A stretch of DNA of 64,000 bases from Acanthococcus lagerstroemiae (taxonomy: Eukaryota; Arthropoda; Insecta; Hemiptera; Eriococcidae), in NCBI GenBank assembly GCA_031841125.1, contig CM063114.1, positions 30,077,266-30,141,265 on the forward strand, read 5' to 3'. Shown here piece after piece: positions 1 to 10,718 of this stretch; within the stretch, counting starts at the first letter, position 1, and the number at the start of each line of letters is the position of its first letter. Made by a program: the position numbers and the translations under genes. Below the pieces are notes generated by a model. That model was given only the letters and a program-made list of their open reading frames with translations, was not told the DNA's origin and searched no databases.

Positions 1-188
1 ACTTCTCTCAGTCTAACGAATTTTCATCGACATTCTGAGCAAAGTGGGGTGAGGTGTTAGGTCCACGAATCCTGCCATAACTGATCTACATGACGTCTAT
101 CATCTGTTGATCGACAGTATAAATATTAGCGTAAGACGTTTTGCACTACAGACCTTGACACCAGTCGTCGTTACAAGGTTACAGCATA

Positions 189-902
189 CAAGGGTTGTCC
201 CAGAAGTAAGGTTCCCTATCTTTGTATTTCCGTTGCATGCGTTGTAGAGCGATACGGTGAACAGGGAAATGTTTCGCAGGCTCATCTGACAACACTGTAA
301 AAATATCAAGGGCGCATGTTGGAAACAACGGTGAACCTGCGGTGAACCAGTACACGAAACATAGATCTCACGCGTGAACATCCGTCCAAAAGTGTAGTGC
401 CTTCAGTAATATTATTCTTGATAGCGAAAAGTGAACCACCAAGCGCCATCTATCGGCAGTTTATCAAAGTGTTCGGCCCAGATGTAATAATTACAGTGCA
501 ACACGTGCGTTTCATTCTTTCATTCGGATTGTGCAAACAACAACAACGCCGGAATATATGAAGTGAATAGGATCACCGAACGCTTACCAGAAAATACCTA
601 TTCGACGCTAGCGCTTCTACAATTTGCACAGTCCCAATAGTGGTCGGTGCCAGGTGCATGATCTACCATCTCTGTTAAGAATAATATTACTGAACGCACT
701 ACACTTTTGGATGGATGTTCGCATCGCACATGAGATCCATGTTTCGTGTACTGGTTCACCGTTGCTTCTCAACATGCGCACTTGATATCTTTACAGTGTT
801 GTCAGATAAGCCTGCGCAACATTTATCAGTTCATCGCATCGCTCTACAACGCATGCAACGGAAATACAAAGATAGGGAACCTTACTTCTTGGACGATCCT
901 TG
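189..902. mobile_element. Mariner-like non-autonomous element with long inverted repeats
   Basis: The left arm (189-417) is the reverse complement of the right arm (676-902) with scattered mismatches, separated by about 258 bp of unrelated sequence. The outer ends read CAAGGGTTGTCCCAGAAGTA and, on the other strand, CAAGGATCGTCCAAGAAGTA. Both ends abut a TA dinucleotide (187-188 and 903-904), the target duplication of Tc1/mariner elements. The terminal sequence resembles mariner inverted repeats in general style; the family name is inference. Open frames in the two arms encode near-identical peptides only because the arms are copies, and no transposase is present. It is therefore best read as a MITE or internally deleted mariner. 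Confidence 0.7.
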
Positions 903-944
903 TATGTGCATATGTGACAGTTTATAAACGAGTTTCACTGCACT

Positions 945-1340
945 ATCATCTTCACTTTTCTGTCCCTTCCTCCGCCCTGAATTCTAAACTTTGCAAATTA
1001 GGGCATATTCTTTCCTGTAATGAGTTCATGGACCCTTTACACCTGCGAAATGACATGCATATTGTATAATATGAAATTCCAAGCCCCTTCCTCCTTCCTG
1101 AATGCTACGACTTGCAAATCAGAGGTGAACGATAAATTTAACTCAGCGACCCTTTAAAACTAGGAAACGATACCCATACATGCATTTTACTTTTCAAAGT
1201 CTTCCTTTTGAATCCACCTCTCAAAGTGGTACAATTTGTAATTTTGGGCTCAATCATTACCAAATATGAGTTACCGACTCTTCAAATTTATGAAATGACA
1301 TTCATATTGCACTTTATGAAATTTTTGAACCCCTTCACGT
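945..1340. repeat. Degenerate tandem repeat, period about 121 bp
   Basis: Three decayed units follow one another. Each has a CCCTTCCTCC-like start, then CTTGCAAAT, then a GACCCTTTA(AA) stretch followed by GAAATGACATGCATATT. Matching landmarks lie near 951, 1073 and 1193, with a partial fourth near 1311. No coding content was seen. The rest of 903-1493 shows nothing recognisable. Confidence 0.5.
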
Positions 1341-1493
1341 GCTACATTTTCAATTTTAAGGCAAACTAATGTAACAACTGATTTATGTAACCTTGTATCC
1401 TCGAGATCATTATCTTGTTGATGAAAATTTTCAAGTCTTTAATAAATTTTGATTCGGAAAAAAAGCAAATTTTGAACTGTGGTATCTCAAGCA

Positions 1494-1762
1494 GGGTGAC
1501 CAGTTTCTGAAAAACTAGGGAAAGTCAGGGAATGTGAGCAAATCTGAAGAAGTCAGGAAAAAGTCAGGGAATTTTGAAGGAAATTTTATGATGTGAAAGT
1601 ATTGTACAATTTTCTCTGTCAGACTGAATTGAATATTTTTTTAAATAATGTGTTTGTTATGAAAATTTGGACAAGAAACTGGAAAAATCTGAAAAAAGCT
1701 GGAAAAGCTGGAAAAGTCAGGGAAGTTTTTTTTTTTTTTTTTTTTTGGAAAAAGCTGGCTAC
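1494..1762. mobile_element. Short repeat element with GTCAGGGAA / GGAAAAG motifs
   Basis: The element starts with CAGGGTGACCAGTTTCTG and ends with AAAGCTGGCTACCATG. The reverse complement of that end (GGTAGCCAGC) is a weak inverted match to the start. The body is built of alternating GTCAGGGAA and CTGGAAAA words, with a run of about 20 T at 1727-1746. The ends of the 37484-40037 element carry the same word set, so the two probably belong to one family. No protein is encoded. The family is not named here because I cannot confirm it. Confidence 0.5.
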
Positions 1763-1964
1763 CATGTCAAGGCTGGGGTAGATGGAGAGAGATGGTAGTC
1801 GGGGGTATTGTGATATTCATCCTATATTTCCCCCAGAAATCTGTAAGACCGAGAATAAGCATAAAAGGCTGCATTTCCTGCCAGGGGCGGATATGGAAAA
1901 TAATTTCAGGGAGGGGAGTCCGAATGAGAAATGATATACTTGAAATACAATAGCTCTAGGGTGG

Positions 1965-2968
1965 AGGGGTGTGAGAATGGTGTTTTTGTCTAAACCAGGC
2001 AGAGACCCCTGTAAGGCCAAATCCTACGGGCCGATAAGTCTCTCATCATTCATGCTAAAAACCTTGGAAAGGCTGATAGACAGGCACCTAAGAGAGGTTA
2101 CCCTGAAAAGGTTCCCACTACATGAGAACCAGCACGCATATAGGGGAGGCAAATCAGTAAAGTCATCACTGCACTCGCTTGTTACAGCAATTGAGAGAGG
2201 GATGACTGGCGGAGATTATGTCCGGGCAACATTCATAGATATACAGGGAGTGTTTGACGCGACCTCTCTTGAATCAATAGAAACAGTCCTGAGGGAAAGG
2301 GAAGTGAAGGAAAGCTTAATAAACTGGATTGTATCTATGCTAAAAGGCAGGGGAATCCGGATAACATACCAGCTAGAACGGATCCATACAACGACCATCA
2401 GGGGCTGCCCACAAAGGGGAGTACTATCTTCCCTACTGTGGAGCCTGGTGGTAGACAGTTTGCTGGAGGAGTTAAATGGTAAAAACAAATATACACACAG
2501 GGCTACGCTGATGATTTGGCTATGGTGGTAACCGGCAAATTTCCTGGAACCATCGCGGAGCTAACGCAGTAGGGACTCCGATGTGTGAAAAAGGGGTTAT
2601 CGATAAACTCGGATAAAACTGAGATCACTCTTTTCACCCGTAAAAGGAAAGTCAAGGAGTTGATCAAGGTGCAATACAAAGGCAGACCGCTAGCCCGCAC
2701 AGGAAAGGTGAAGTACATAGGAGTATATCTTGACAAAAAACTCTCCTGGAGGGATCAAGTCTCAGCTAAAATAAGAAAAGGGATTGAGGCTCTTTGGGCT
2801 TGCCGCACCTATGTCGACAGGACCTGGGGGCACTCTCCCAAAATGATGCAATAGATATATACCGGTGTAATACGTCACGGAATCACATATGCGGCCATTG
2901 TGTGGTGGGGCCTGGTCCACCTGGCCAAAGTCAAAGAGGAACTAGACCACCTGCAAAGGTTGCGTGCG
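1965..2968 (+). pseudogene. LINE reverse transcriptase domain, decayed (RNase H-containing clade, I/LOA-like)
   Basis: This is the reverse transcriptase part of a non-LTR retrotransposon ORF2. Visible motifs in order are KPGRDP and PISLSSFMLKTLERL (fingers), HAYRGGKSV, the catalytic FIDIQGVFD (usual form FxDxxGAFD), RGCPQRGVLSSLLW, and GYADDLAMVV at 2501-2530 in the next frame. Then come GLSINSDKTE and VKYIGVYLDKKLSW (thumb). A frameshift separates the first block (1971-2500) from the YADD block. A TAG interrupts at 2570-2572, and TAG at 2852-2854 sits where Trp is usual. The endonuclease domain is absent, so the copy is 5'-truncated, as is typical of LINE insertion. It cannot make an active enzyme. 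Confidence 0.85.
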
Positions 2969-4105
2969 TGATCACAACGGGGGCAATGAGTACGGCGCTG
3001 ACTAAGGCACTGGAAAGGCTCTTAAACTTGCCACCACTTCACACTGCTATAGAAGCAGCTGCAATAATGGGGGCTTATCGTCTGGGTCAACCGAACCTTC
3101 AAGCCCACAAAACAGGCCACAGAAGGATATGGGAGATGGCAGGGGCGATAGACAAATGCTTTGGGATGCCAAAGTATAGAATTGCGGTGGAACACTTCTT
3201 TGACAAGCCATACCGTGCGCTAACACCCACACGGGAGGCTTGGGAAAAGAGGTGGCCAAGCATTCTAGGAGAAGAGGAGAATGCGTGGTTTTCAGATGCT
3301 TCTAAGAATGACCAAAGTGTAGGAATTGGAATCGCGAATGCAAAAGGCGCTGACAATTGTTCACTGGTACTGGGCGAGGGCGTCACCAGCCTCCAAGCAG
3401 AGATGATGGCGATCACGGTGACCATTCATTGAAGCCAGAAGACGGGCCTTGTTAATAAGCAGATCTATATCTGTACAGACGGTCAATCGGCTATTAAGGT
3501 ACTATCGTCACACCAAACTACATCCCTGATGGTGGCGGAGTGTGTTAACAAACTATACACCCTTGCTCAGGAGAACCGGGTCACCATACTATAGACACCG
3601 GGACACTGCGGCATAAAAGGGACCATGATCGCTGGCAAGCTAGCGAAGGAGGGCATAAAATGTCTTCCTGTAGCATACAGCGTCATAAAATCCAAAGTAA
3701 AGGCTTGGATAAGTAAGCAGACGGAAATGCACTGGCGGTAGGCCAGTGGCATGAACTTCAGCAAACACTGATAGGGGATTTCCCCAGTAAGTATGCCAAG
3801 TTCCTATTAAGGCTTGACAGGAAACATGCAAGGCTCATGGTCGGACTACTAACCGGTCATGGGGCCACCAAACGCACGTGGTATAAAATAGGAGTCGTAA
3901 GAAGCGGCTCCTGTAGGTACTGTGGAGAAGAGGCAGAATCTCGATCCATATCATATGTCAATGCCCAGCAATAGCCGGGACAAGACGCGAAGTATTGGAG
4001 CTAGAATATCCAGCATCCAGTGAAGTCAAAGGGATAGAGCTAAGGAAAATTCTCACGTTGGCTATAAAAGTGAGGCTACTGAGCTTATCCATAACAGCAA
4101 CTTGA
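2969..4105 (+). pseudogene. LINE RNase H domain and C-terminal Cys/His tail, decayed
   Basis: The relic continues from the RT after a frameshift near 2968. A linker (2969-3260) leads to an RNase H domain with WFSDASKN (first Asp), SLQAEMMAI (Glu), ICTDGQSAI (second Asp) and TPGHCGIKG. The last catalytic Asp, expected in the IAD.LAKEG motif, is Gly here (MIAGKLAKEG). Stops at 3430-3432 and 3592-3594 break the frame; the second occupies a usual Trp position before TPGH. A Cys motif CRYCGEE starts at 3912, and its partner HIICQCPAI starts at 3947 in another frame. The reading ends at TGA 4103-4105. An RNase H after the RT points to the I/LOA-type LINE group; the exact clade is inference. Confidence 0.8.
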
Positions 4106-5633
4106 GGAATAGTGCAATGGACTGCAAAGACTGAGCGCTTGGCGCATACAGCGCCACCTCACACATAAATGTAAAAATAATTCGAAGTCAGTCGGCATTC
4201 GCTGTACGCATTCGGTTTTCAGAAAATTTAAGCTGCGCCGCGATTAATAGCGGGGGGCGCAATTTCAGTAAAACGCAAACGGCTGTCGTTAAAGAAGATC
4301 AGACCGCACTTCGCGAGGAATGTAAATTGTTCTTCTCCCATCAGGCGGACTGCGACTGCGACTGTACTAGTATTTTTGCAGATTTCCGAGCTTCGCAATG
4401 CGCCAAGTTTTAAGCAACTGCATTCGGTAAAAGGCAACAACTTATGCTAATATCGGCGATAACGTCTTAGTGTAACTTTAATATCCTCGGATTGTCGAAT
4501 ACGAAACGACTGAAATAACACTATTTAAAAGGGCTGCAATCCGACACGTGCTTAATTTTGGCCGCTTCAAAATATACGCTCTCGCGCTCCGACAAGAGAG
4601 AGGGAACCGTGAGTTTTCCCCGTTGAATTTAATTACTTACAAATATTAATTATATACTCTTCCGGAAAACGGGACACGGAAAAACGTGACAAAATGCGGG
4701 AAGCATAGTTTAAAACTCTTCCGAGTCAGTGGGCTTCGTGGAATATTCTCGCATCTGTGCTGTTGAACTTGACCCGGCCCGGTGCCGTGTGAATGGCGAG
4801 ATTGAGCCGAGATCGTCAACCTTTCGATAATTTCCCAGGTCCGATGGCGTGGGGTCGTTATGGCGTGCAATTTTAAAACGCAGATAGTTTCTATCGCCGA
4901 GTAAACATGTCATTAACACTCTGAGGTGAGGGAAGCATGAAGAAAAATTTCGTCTTCCTGAACGGAATTTTTATAAGCTTAAATACTCGCCGTCCGGGAG
5001 GGATGGAATAGTTACTTTTTAAAGATGTGCCAACGTATAAAAAAAGACATTTGGAGATTTTTCTCAGTCCGGCATATCGTTTTTCCAGCAGGTTTCAGCT
5101 GACATTTTTCTCTCTCGTGTATTATCTATTTATTATTATTATTACTTCGTTCGGATACTCCCTTTATATTTTATTCATTTTATCTGTTTACGTTGCTGCA
5201 TCGTTTCAACGACTGTGTACTGAAAACAGCGCTTCAAAATTTACGATAATTCCGTTTTCCGAATGCCCCGGCACGTTAACTCGCCAAGTTCCCGAAGTTT
5301 TTCGTTTTATAAAAGCGAAAAAAGTTGGTTCTAGAACGTCGAATCGCGAGAAGTGAGAAGTTGGTAATTTTGTTGGATTCTGTTATTCGGCGAATCTGGT
5401 TTCATTTTATGAATCTCCGTTGTACTGAATCGCCTTTTGCGAGCGAAAGTGAGTTTTCATATTTTGTTAAAAGTTGGCAGTGCCGATACAGAATTGACAG
5501 CATTTTTGGTTTAGACAAGTTTCTCGCGTTTCCTACTTTTTTTTCCCCCTTCAAATACCCGAGCCTTTGATGGATTGACGATGGTAATTAAATGGAATCT
5601 CAGTTGGCTAGGTCTAAATTTTGATCATTTGTC
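4106..5633. other. No recognised feature
   Basis: AT-rich sequence with a moderately CG-containing stretch at 4200-4900. Open frames of 60-110 codons occur on both strands but show no motif or homology that I recognise. The start of this stretch may hold the 3' UTR of the preceding LINE. Confidence 0.4.
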
Positions 5634-5847
5634 CAGTGGCGAAACTAAATTTTCAATTGGGAGGGGAGGGGGTGGAGAAGGAAAATTCGCCGACAAAATT
5701 TTTTTTTAAATTTGAAAATTTGCCGATTTTTAAATTGAAAATAAAAAAAAATAAACAAACAAACAAACAAACGTTCTTAGAAAATGAAAAATTCAAATGA
5801 ACAGTTTCAAAATTTGCTGACTGCCCCCGTTCATAGTTTCGTCCCTG
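5634..5847. mobile_element. hAT-like MITE, copy A
   Basis: The inverted ends are CAGTGGCGAAACTAAA at the left and, read from the right, CAGGGACGAAACTATG. G-rich subterminal sequence follows each end, and the interior is AT-rich with ATTTGCCGA words and a (CAAA)n tract at 5752-5771. Related copies lie at 18630-18911 and 19593-19811. CAGNGRCG-type ends are typical of hAT-derived MITEs, but I could not find a convincing 8 bp target duplication here. Confidence 0.55.
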
Positions 5848-6043
5848 CAAATGCAGATTGGAACCTTATCCCTCAAGCACTCACATTTGCGCACATGAGC
5901 ATATCCTAGTCTGGGAGGGTAAGCTGGAAAGATGTACTTGAGAGGAACACACAACTTCCTTCACACATTAAGGTGGTCGTTATATACTCTTGGTTGTATT
6001 TTTTCCCCTGAATTTCCTCTCTAAATTGACTCCAATATAATCT
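5848..6043. repeat. Dispersed repeat flanking the hAT-like MITE, copy A
   Basis: The sequence from CAAATGCAGATTGGAACC to near CCAATATAATC is closely matched at 18912-19122, directly after the second MITE copy. Shared words include CTCACATTTGCGCACATGAG and TAGTCTGGGAGGGTAAG. The two loci therefore share MITE plus flank, implying either a larger mobile unit or duplication after insertion. Confidence 0.65.
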
Positions 6044-6092
6044 CACAAACTATCCCTAAAACAAAATTGAAAAATAAAAGAACCTACTCTAT

Positions 6093-6958
6093 ATGGTTCA
6101 CAAAAGATATTGTCTCGCTTCTGCGCAGCAAAGAAGGTTGTCGGAAAAAATATTTAAAAAAAAACTGGAGACCCAGCGCTTTGGGAACAAATTAAACTCC
6201 TTAGAAAGAATAGTAAAAACCTTATTCGAATTGCTTACTCTCAATATCATGAAAGACTAGAGAGTAATATGATCACAGATCCTAAGCAATTTTGGTCATT
6301 TGTAAATAGTAAAAGACAGGCAATGTCTCCAACAAAATTTGACAGTTTTAGGGGAGTAAAGCTGGAAAAAACGAAAGATATTGCTGATGCTTTTGCAACT
6401 TATGATACAGAAACTAGCCATATCATTCCTAACAAACCACACACTGGGCAACATTCATCAAACATACTTGGAAAATTTTCTCCTATATTACCTGAAGAAG
6501 TAGATAAGCCTATGCGCAGATTAAAACCAAAGAGATCTCTTGGCCTAGACAATGTACCTGTCTATATTTATAAGTGCTGCAAAACTTTCCTTGTTAGACC
6601 ATTTACCAACATTTTTAACCTATCCCTACAAACCAAAACATTTCCTAAAATCTGGAAAACAAGCAAAGTGGTACCTAATTCTAAAAGAAAATAGCTCAAG
6701 TGATATCACCAGGTTTAGACCCATAGCCCTATTACCAGTACCTGCGAAAATAATTGAGTCAGTGATATGCAATCATTTGACCTTCCAATTAAAAAGTTGT
6801 ATTATCACTGAGCAACATGGCTTTTAAGGGGGAAATCAACTCAAACAAATCTGCTCAACCTAATGAGTCACGTGAATGCAGCAGTTGATCAGGAAAAGCA
6901 GGAGGATGTGGTTTACACCGACTTTCAAACAGCATTTGATCGGGTCAACCGTGTTATT
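6093..6958 (+). pseudogene. Jockey/CR1-type LINE reverse transcriptase fragment
   Basis: The N-terminal RT region of a non-LTR retrotransposon. In order it shows WFTKDIVSLLRSKE, then LLRKNSKNLIRIAYSQYHERLE, the linker DPKQFWSFVNSKRQA, and LKPKRSLGLDNVPVYIYK (usual form KSxGPDxIP). Next come FNLSLQTKTFPKIWKTSKVVP, RFRPIALLPVPAKIIE, EQHGF and the catalytic VYTDFQTAFDRVN. At least three frameshifts are needed to join these pieces: near 6165, near 6665 and near 6827. The fragment stops abruptly after the first catalytic motif, where an RTE fragment on the opposite strand begins, so the rest was lost or interrupted. It is non-functional. Confidence 0.8.
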
Positions 6959-6959
6959 G

Positions 6960-7129
6960 TTATGACTTGCTTTCTTCCTTCATCCTCCAAACTCCAATTT
7001 TACTTTTCTGTAGGGCAAGTCTATTTGTCCTTTATTCATAAACTCTTCCATATTATCACTACTTTTTTCCTTTATCCATTCCTCCTTTGCCTTTTTACAC
7101 TCTCTCTTTATCTCATTCCTTAACCTTTG
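6960..7129 (-). pseudogene. RTE-type LINE linker fragment
   Basis: Read on the minus strand from 7127, one open frame gives AYQRLRNEIKRECKKAKEEW, then EEFMNKGQIDLPYRKVK and ends at a TGA after EFGG. This lysine/glutamate-rich linker with LRNEIKRE...KKAKEEW...YRKVK is characteristic of the region between endonuclease and RT in RTE-type elements annotated as craniofacial development protein 2-like. Only about 55 residues remain. It abuts the Jockey-type fragment, which points to a nested insertion or a rearranged junction. Confidence 0.6.
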
Positions 7130-8014
7130 GTATGCCAAAATGTCACCAAAACCGCATTTAGCGATCTTTGGAACAAATTATTTGATACCCATATTAAACT
7201 TTACAAAATACTAGACCCCCCCCCCACGTCATTGCATGGGTCTCAATTTCAAATATGGAGTAAATAGATGAAATAAAGGAGGTGAATAAGCCCCATAAAT
7301 GATATAATTCCGTAAAATGGTAAAGTAGCAGAAGAAGCTATCATTTTCATAAGGTCTGTGCATCTGTGTTAAAAAGTAATAATTCTTAACAGGGATATCC
7401 CGAACTCCCTTCGGAGCCGTTCTAATCCAGGTAAGAGAAAACTGCTAATGAACTTTCTCATAGGAAATTTAATGTACAATCTATTGCAAATAAACAGACA
7501 GTAGCTTAAGAGGTCAAGTTTCACGGGAAATTGAAAAAATGTGAATATTTTCTGATATACATAATTTGTACTGAAATTGATTTTATGAACACACAGTTGA
7601 ACAGATTCCAACCTTTTTTCCCTGTGGTTACCCAAACTGCCCTCCACTATTACGAACTGCTACCATTTTTCTGTCGAAGTCCAGTCATTAGAAGAAAATA
7701 ATATTAAAAGACAGAAAACTTTTCAAAATCTGACCATAACTCAGCCCCTTCAAAAGTAAAATATGCAAACATATCTACATATTGTCGAGATGGGTTGTCC
7801 ACTCACCAGCTGGAAGGGGGTCACTGCACAAGACACTCTGTACATAACCGTTAACATGCAACTTGTTACTCATTTAGCTTCAATTTCGAAAGAAATGTAC
7901 GTTATGAGCCTTCACAACAGCGACAGTCGTGAGGTGCCCCTATCTGCATTTCCATGGATAGGCGAAAATAAGATATGGCATTCTCGTATTTAGGGTAAAG
8001 GTCAGGGCTGCAGG
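7130..8014. other. No recognised feature
   Basis: AT-rich sequence with a C run of about 10 near 7216-7225. Open frames of 75-90 codons (for example 7369-7647 minus and 7763-7993 plus) carry no motif that I recognise. Confidence 0.4.
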
Positions 8015-8175
8015 TTTTGGTCGCTCAAGGAAATATCCATTCAGGTAATTGTCTTTCATGCTTTTTTTTATCCAGGCAAATAGGTTTCAGGCTTTTGGTT
8101 TTTCAGGGAAATGTCCTCCATGAGTTTTTTTCCTCCAGGCAAACATTTTTCAGGCTAGTGGATTCATCAGGAAAA
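8015..8175. repeat. Two-copy tandem repeat, period about 76 bp
   Basis: The words CAAGGAAATATCCATTCAGG and CAGGGAAATGTCCTCCATG lie about 76 bp apart. Each is followed by a T-rich tract, TCCAGGCAAA and a TTCAGGCT word. The repeat is degenerate and has no coding content. Confidence 0.5.
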
Positions 8176-9629
8176 AAGGGGGTTAACCGCCGAACGACAT
8201 TGAAAGCCGAGAGGAAGAGATGAGTAGGGATACAATCACTGGCCTCACAGCTCGAGTATAAAGTTATGAGGCTGTAACCAAGGCGGATATTTCACTTGAG
8301 GCGTTTACGACGGCGATACTTTCATATCGATGGTCTCATGCACAATGCGTATGACAAAAACCAACTTTTTCCAGGACAGCATTTTGAAAGTTTCTATTTT
8401 GAACTCTCATGCCGTCTTTTGTGAAACGAATTTGAACAATATGACATTAGGTATGTAATTGGCTAACCTTTAACAATATCAGGAAGTGTGAAAAATTATG
8501 GCAACCTTTATTACTGCATCTTACACCCATGATTTAGAAGAAAAATACGGCACTTATTACATTTGGTAGGCACTTGCCACATTAATTTGCACACAAATAA
8601 AGACACAGATTTCATAATCGTTCTATCTGAAACATCATTATTTCTGTATCATTTTACAATGAACAACTTATTCTAATGCAGCTCGTGTCTCACAGAAATG
8701 TTTGTACTCTGGTGGTAGTTTCTTAGTATCTACTAAAAACCACAGATCTTTTCCCCCTTTTTTTCTTTTGAAACGCCTAGAACCGACTTTTAGAGGGCAA
8801 TATATAAATAGAGGATGAAGTGGGATGAGCGAGAATTCAAAAAGTTCTACATTCAAACTTCCTAATGATTTCTTCATCTTTTATGCATAATATTAAACTA
8901 GGCCACTTGATGCCTAATATTGGGTCCTCGGCGAGGTGTATTTTTGCCCGAAGAATGTTTAGATTTTCAAGCTTGTTGGGCCACCAGTGTAAAAATACAC
9001 ATGTGAAGAAAGGATATAATACATATACAGTAAATCTGCGACGTCAAAAGGAATTCGGCCCAGCAGCATATTTTTCTTAAATTTTCAACTTCCAGGTACC
9101 GCGAAATGAAAATACAGACAGGTGATTGAATATTTGAATACGAAATGGGGGAAATTGAATTCTTAACGATGAAAGCAAGGCAAGGGCCGGGAAAATTCAT
9201 ATATACCCGTATTCGGGTACAGGTTGAAAACCAAATTCGTCGAATATTTTCTTTAGCTTACTGCCGAACGTGTGAACGCAGTTGTAAGATCCCGATAATC
9301 TGGCCGCATTTCAATGGCCTTTTTATTTTCTCGTTTGTCATCGTTTTTCGATCAATTTTATCGTGTATCGTATTACACCTTATCGCTGTATTTAGGCCTA
9401 AGTTAGGATAGGTAAGTCGACGGAGGTATTCTTCCTTCGATTTCTAAAGTTTTGGAGAGAGAGATGGCGATCATGGGCGTCATGTCGCCTGACTCTAAAT
9501 TGGTGATGAGTTCTAGAAAGGGGAAAGACACTTTTTGTAGACAAAAGGCATGATAACAGGGGTAAAACATGCATTTTAAACATCTGGTAAGGGCAAATTC
9601 ACCATGTTTTCCTTCAGCGGAGCCTATGG
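8176..9629. other. No recognised feature
   Basis: AT-rich sequence without recognisable motifs. Open frames at 8668-8877 (minus), 8865-9080 and 9145-9411 (plus) are short and unremarkable. Confidence 0.4.
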
Positions 9630-10051
9630 TTGTGTTGTATACTTCACTCGGAATTAGAAACAGACCACCTCAGATCAAACAAATAAGCAATGACAAAACA
9701 GAAACAAAGGACAGGAACAATAGCAACGGAGTATACAGAGTGGGCTGCGAACACTGTGACATGACCTACATAGGAGAAACAGGCATAAAATTCACAATTA
9801 GAATAAAAGAAAATGAAAAATCACAGAAGCTAAAGGATGACATACCACTTTTTGGAAAACACTGCAACGACCAGGGATACAACAACCACAAGTTGACAGC
9901 AAAATACAAAATCCTACACATGGAAAACACCAGAAGAAAAAGAAAATTAAAAGAACAACTTGAGGTACTCAAGGCAAAAACAAGACAAAACAACCTAATA
10001 AACACAACAACCAACTTCCAAAACGAGAATCTATTCCATTTAATAACATAA
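9630..10051 (+). pseudogene. Penelope-like element, GIY-YIG endonuclease fragment
   Basis: An open frame beginning at 9569 contains a GIY-YIG nuclease typical of Penelope-like retroelements. It has GVY at codons 54-56, a CX2C pair (C60, C63) just before YIG at codons 67-69, and the basic helix FTIRIKENE with the candidate catalytic Arg at codon 79. Further on are His98 and His107, which fit the Cys/Cys/His/His arrangement of the family, and then a charged helix LKEQLEVLKAK. The RT domain that should precede it is missing, so only the C-terminal nuclease survives. This stretch has no internal stop. The first ~20 codons of the frame are probably unrelated sequence. The nuclease would nick target DNA in an intact element. 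Confidence 0.8.
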
Positions 10052-10245
10052 CACTCACTGATTGGACTGACTACACAACCACAGACAACCGATAGGAACA
10101 CACCAAATAGGTTTACCATACGGTACTACACATCTCTATAAAGACAGGACGACAAAGAGAAAAGTGTTAGGGTACTCCACTGAAGACGGCATAACAGCCG
10201 AAAGCGCTCTGGACCACAGAAGGAAGAAATTGTGAATTGGAACAC
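10052..10245. mobile_element. Probable 3' UTR of the Penelope-like element
   Basis: A-rich sequence directly after the endonuclease stop. It includes GAAGACGGCATAACAGCCGA followed by AAGCGCT at about 10182-10208. A GAAGA...GGC...GCCGAAA.GCT stretch downstream of the nuclease frame is common in animal Penelope-like elements; the exact end cannot be fixed here. Confidence 0.45.
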
Positions 10246-10394
10246 CCTGCACACAGAATTTCAGATGCTGATAAAGGATATACATGAAAAAGTGTATTTT
10301 AGTGGGGGAAAATGCACTTTAATAAGAAGAAAAAATACATCGTGTGTATTATGTTACGGTGAAAGACCGAAACCTAAGAATGTTGACAATCACC

Positions 10395-10515
10395 CGTGAA
10401 CGTCAACAATCATCAAAATGCTTAGTGCAAGCCGAAAGAAAAATTTATGTTTGGACATTCACCGATGAAGGTCAACACTCACTAACGAACTTTGGTGAAT
10501 GTTAAGGACAGTTTG
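10395..10515. repeat. Clustered palindromic GTTGAC / GTCAAC motifs
   Basis: GTTGACAATCACCCGTGAAC is followed by GTCAACA. About 70 bp later CATTCACCGATGAAGGTCAAC is followed by a downstream GGTGAATG that pairs with CATTCACC. The region could fold into short stems and may be the edge of an old MITE. No family is assigned. Confidence 0.35.
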
Positions 10516-10718
10516 TTGGACCACTCTGTACTATACAAAGGAAAGTGTGTTCACAAAATCAATTTTGTCTAGAAACTACGCACAAAAACTTTTCGAATTT
10601 TTTCAATATTCCATAAAAACTGTCCTCTAGACCGGGCGATTTTTTCCTGGTAAACGCTTCCCTCTTTCATGCCCTTCAAAAATACTCGTCGGGATGAGCG
10701 GTTACACCTGATTATTGC

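Noticed and set aside
100..1069. Paired open frames on opposite strands sharing SLYNACNGNTKIGNLTS
   Set aside because: Explained by the inverted arms of the mariner-like element, not by a gene family.
1873..1970. Left end of a hAT-like MITE (CAGGGGCGGATATGG)
   Set aside because: The end sequence fits, but no right end or target duplication was found before or after the LINE.
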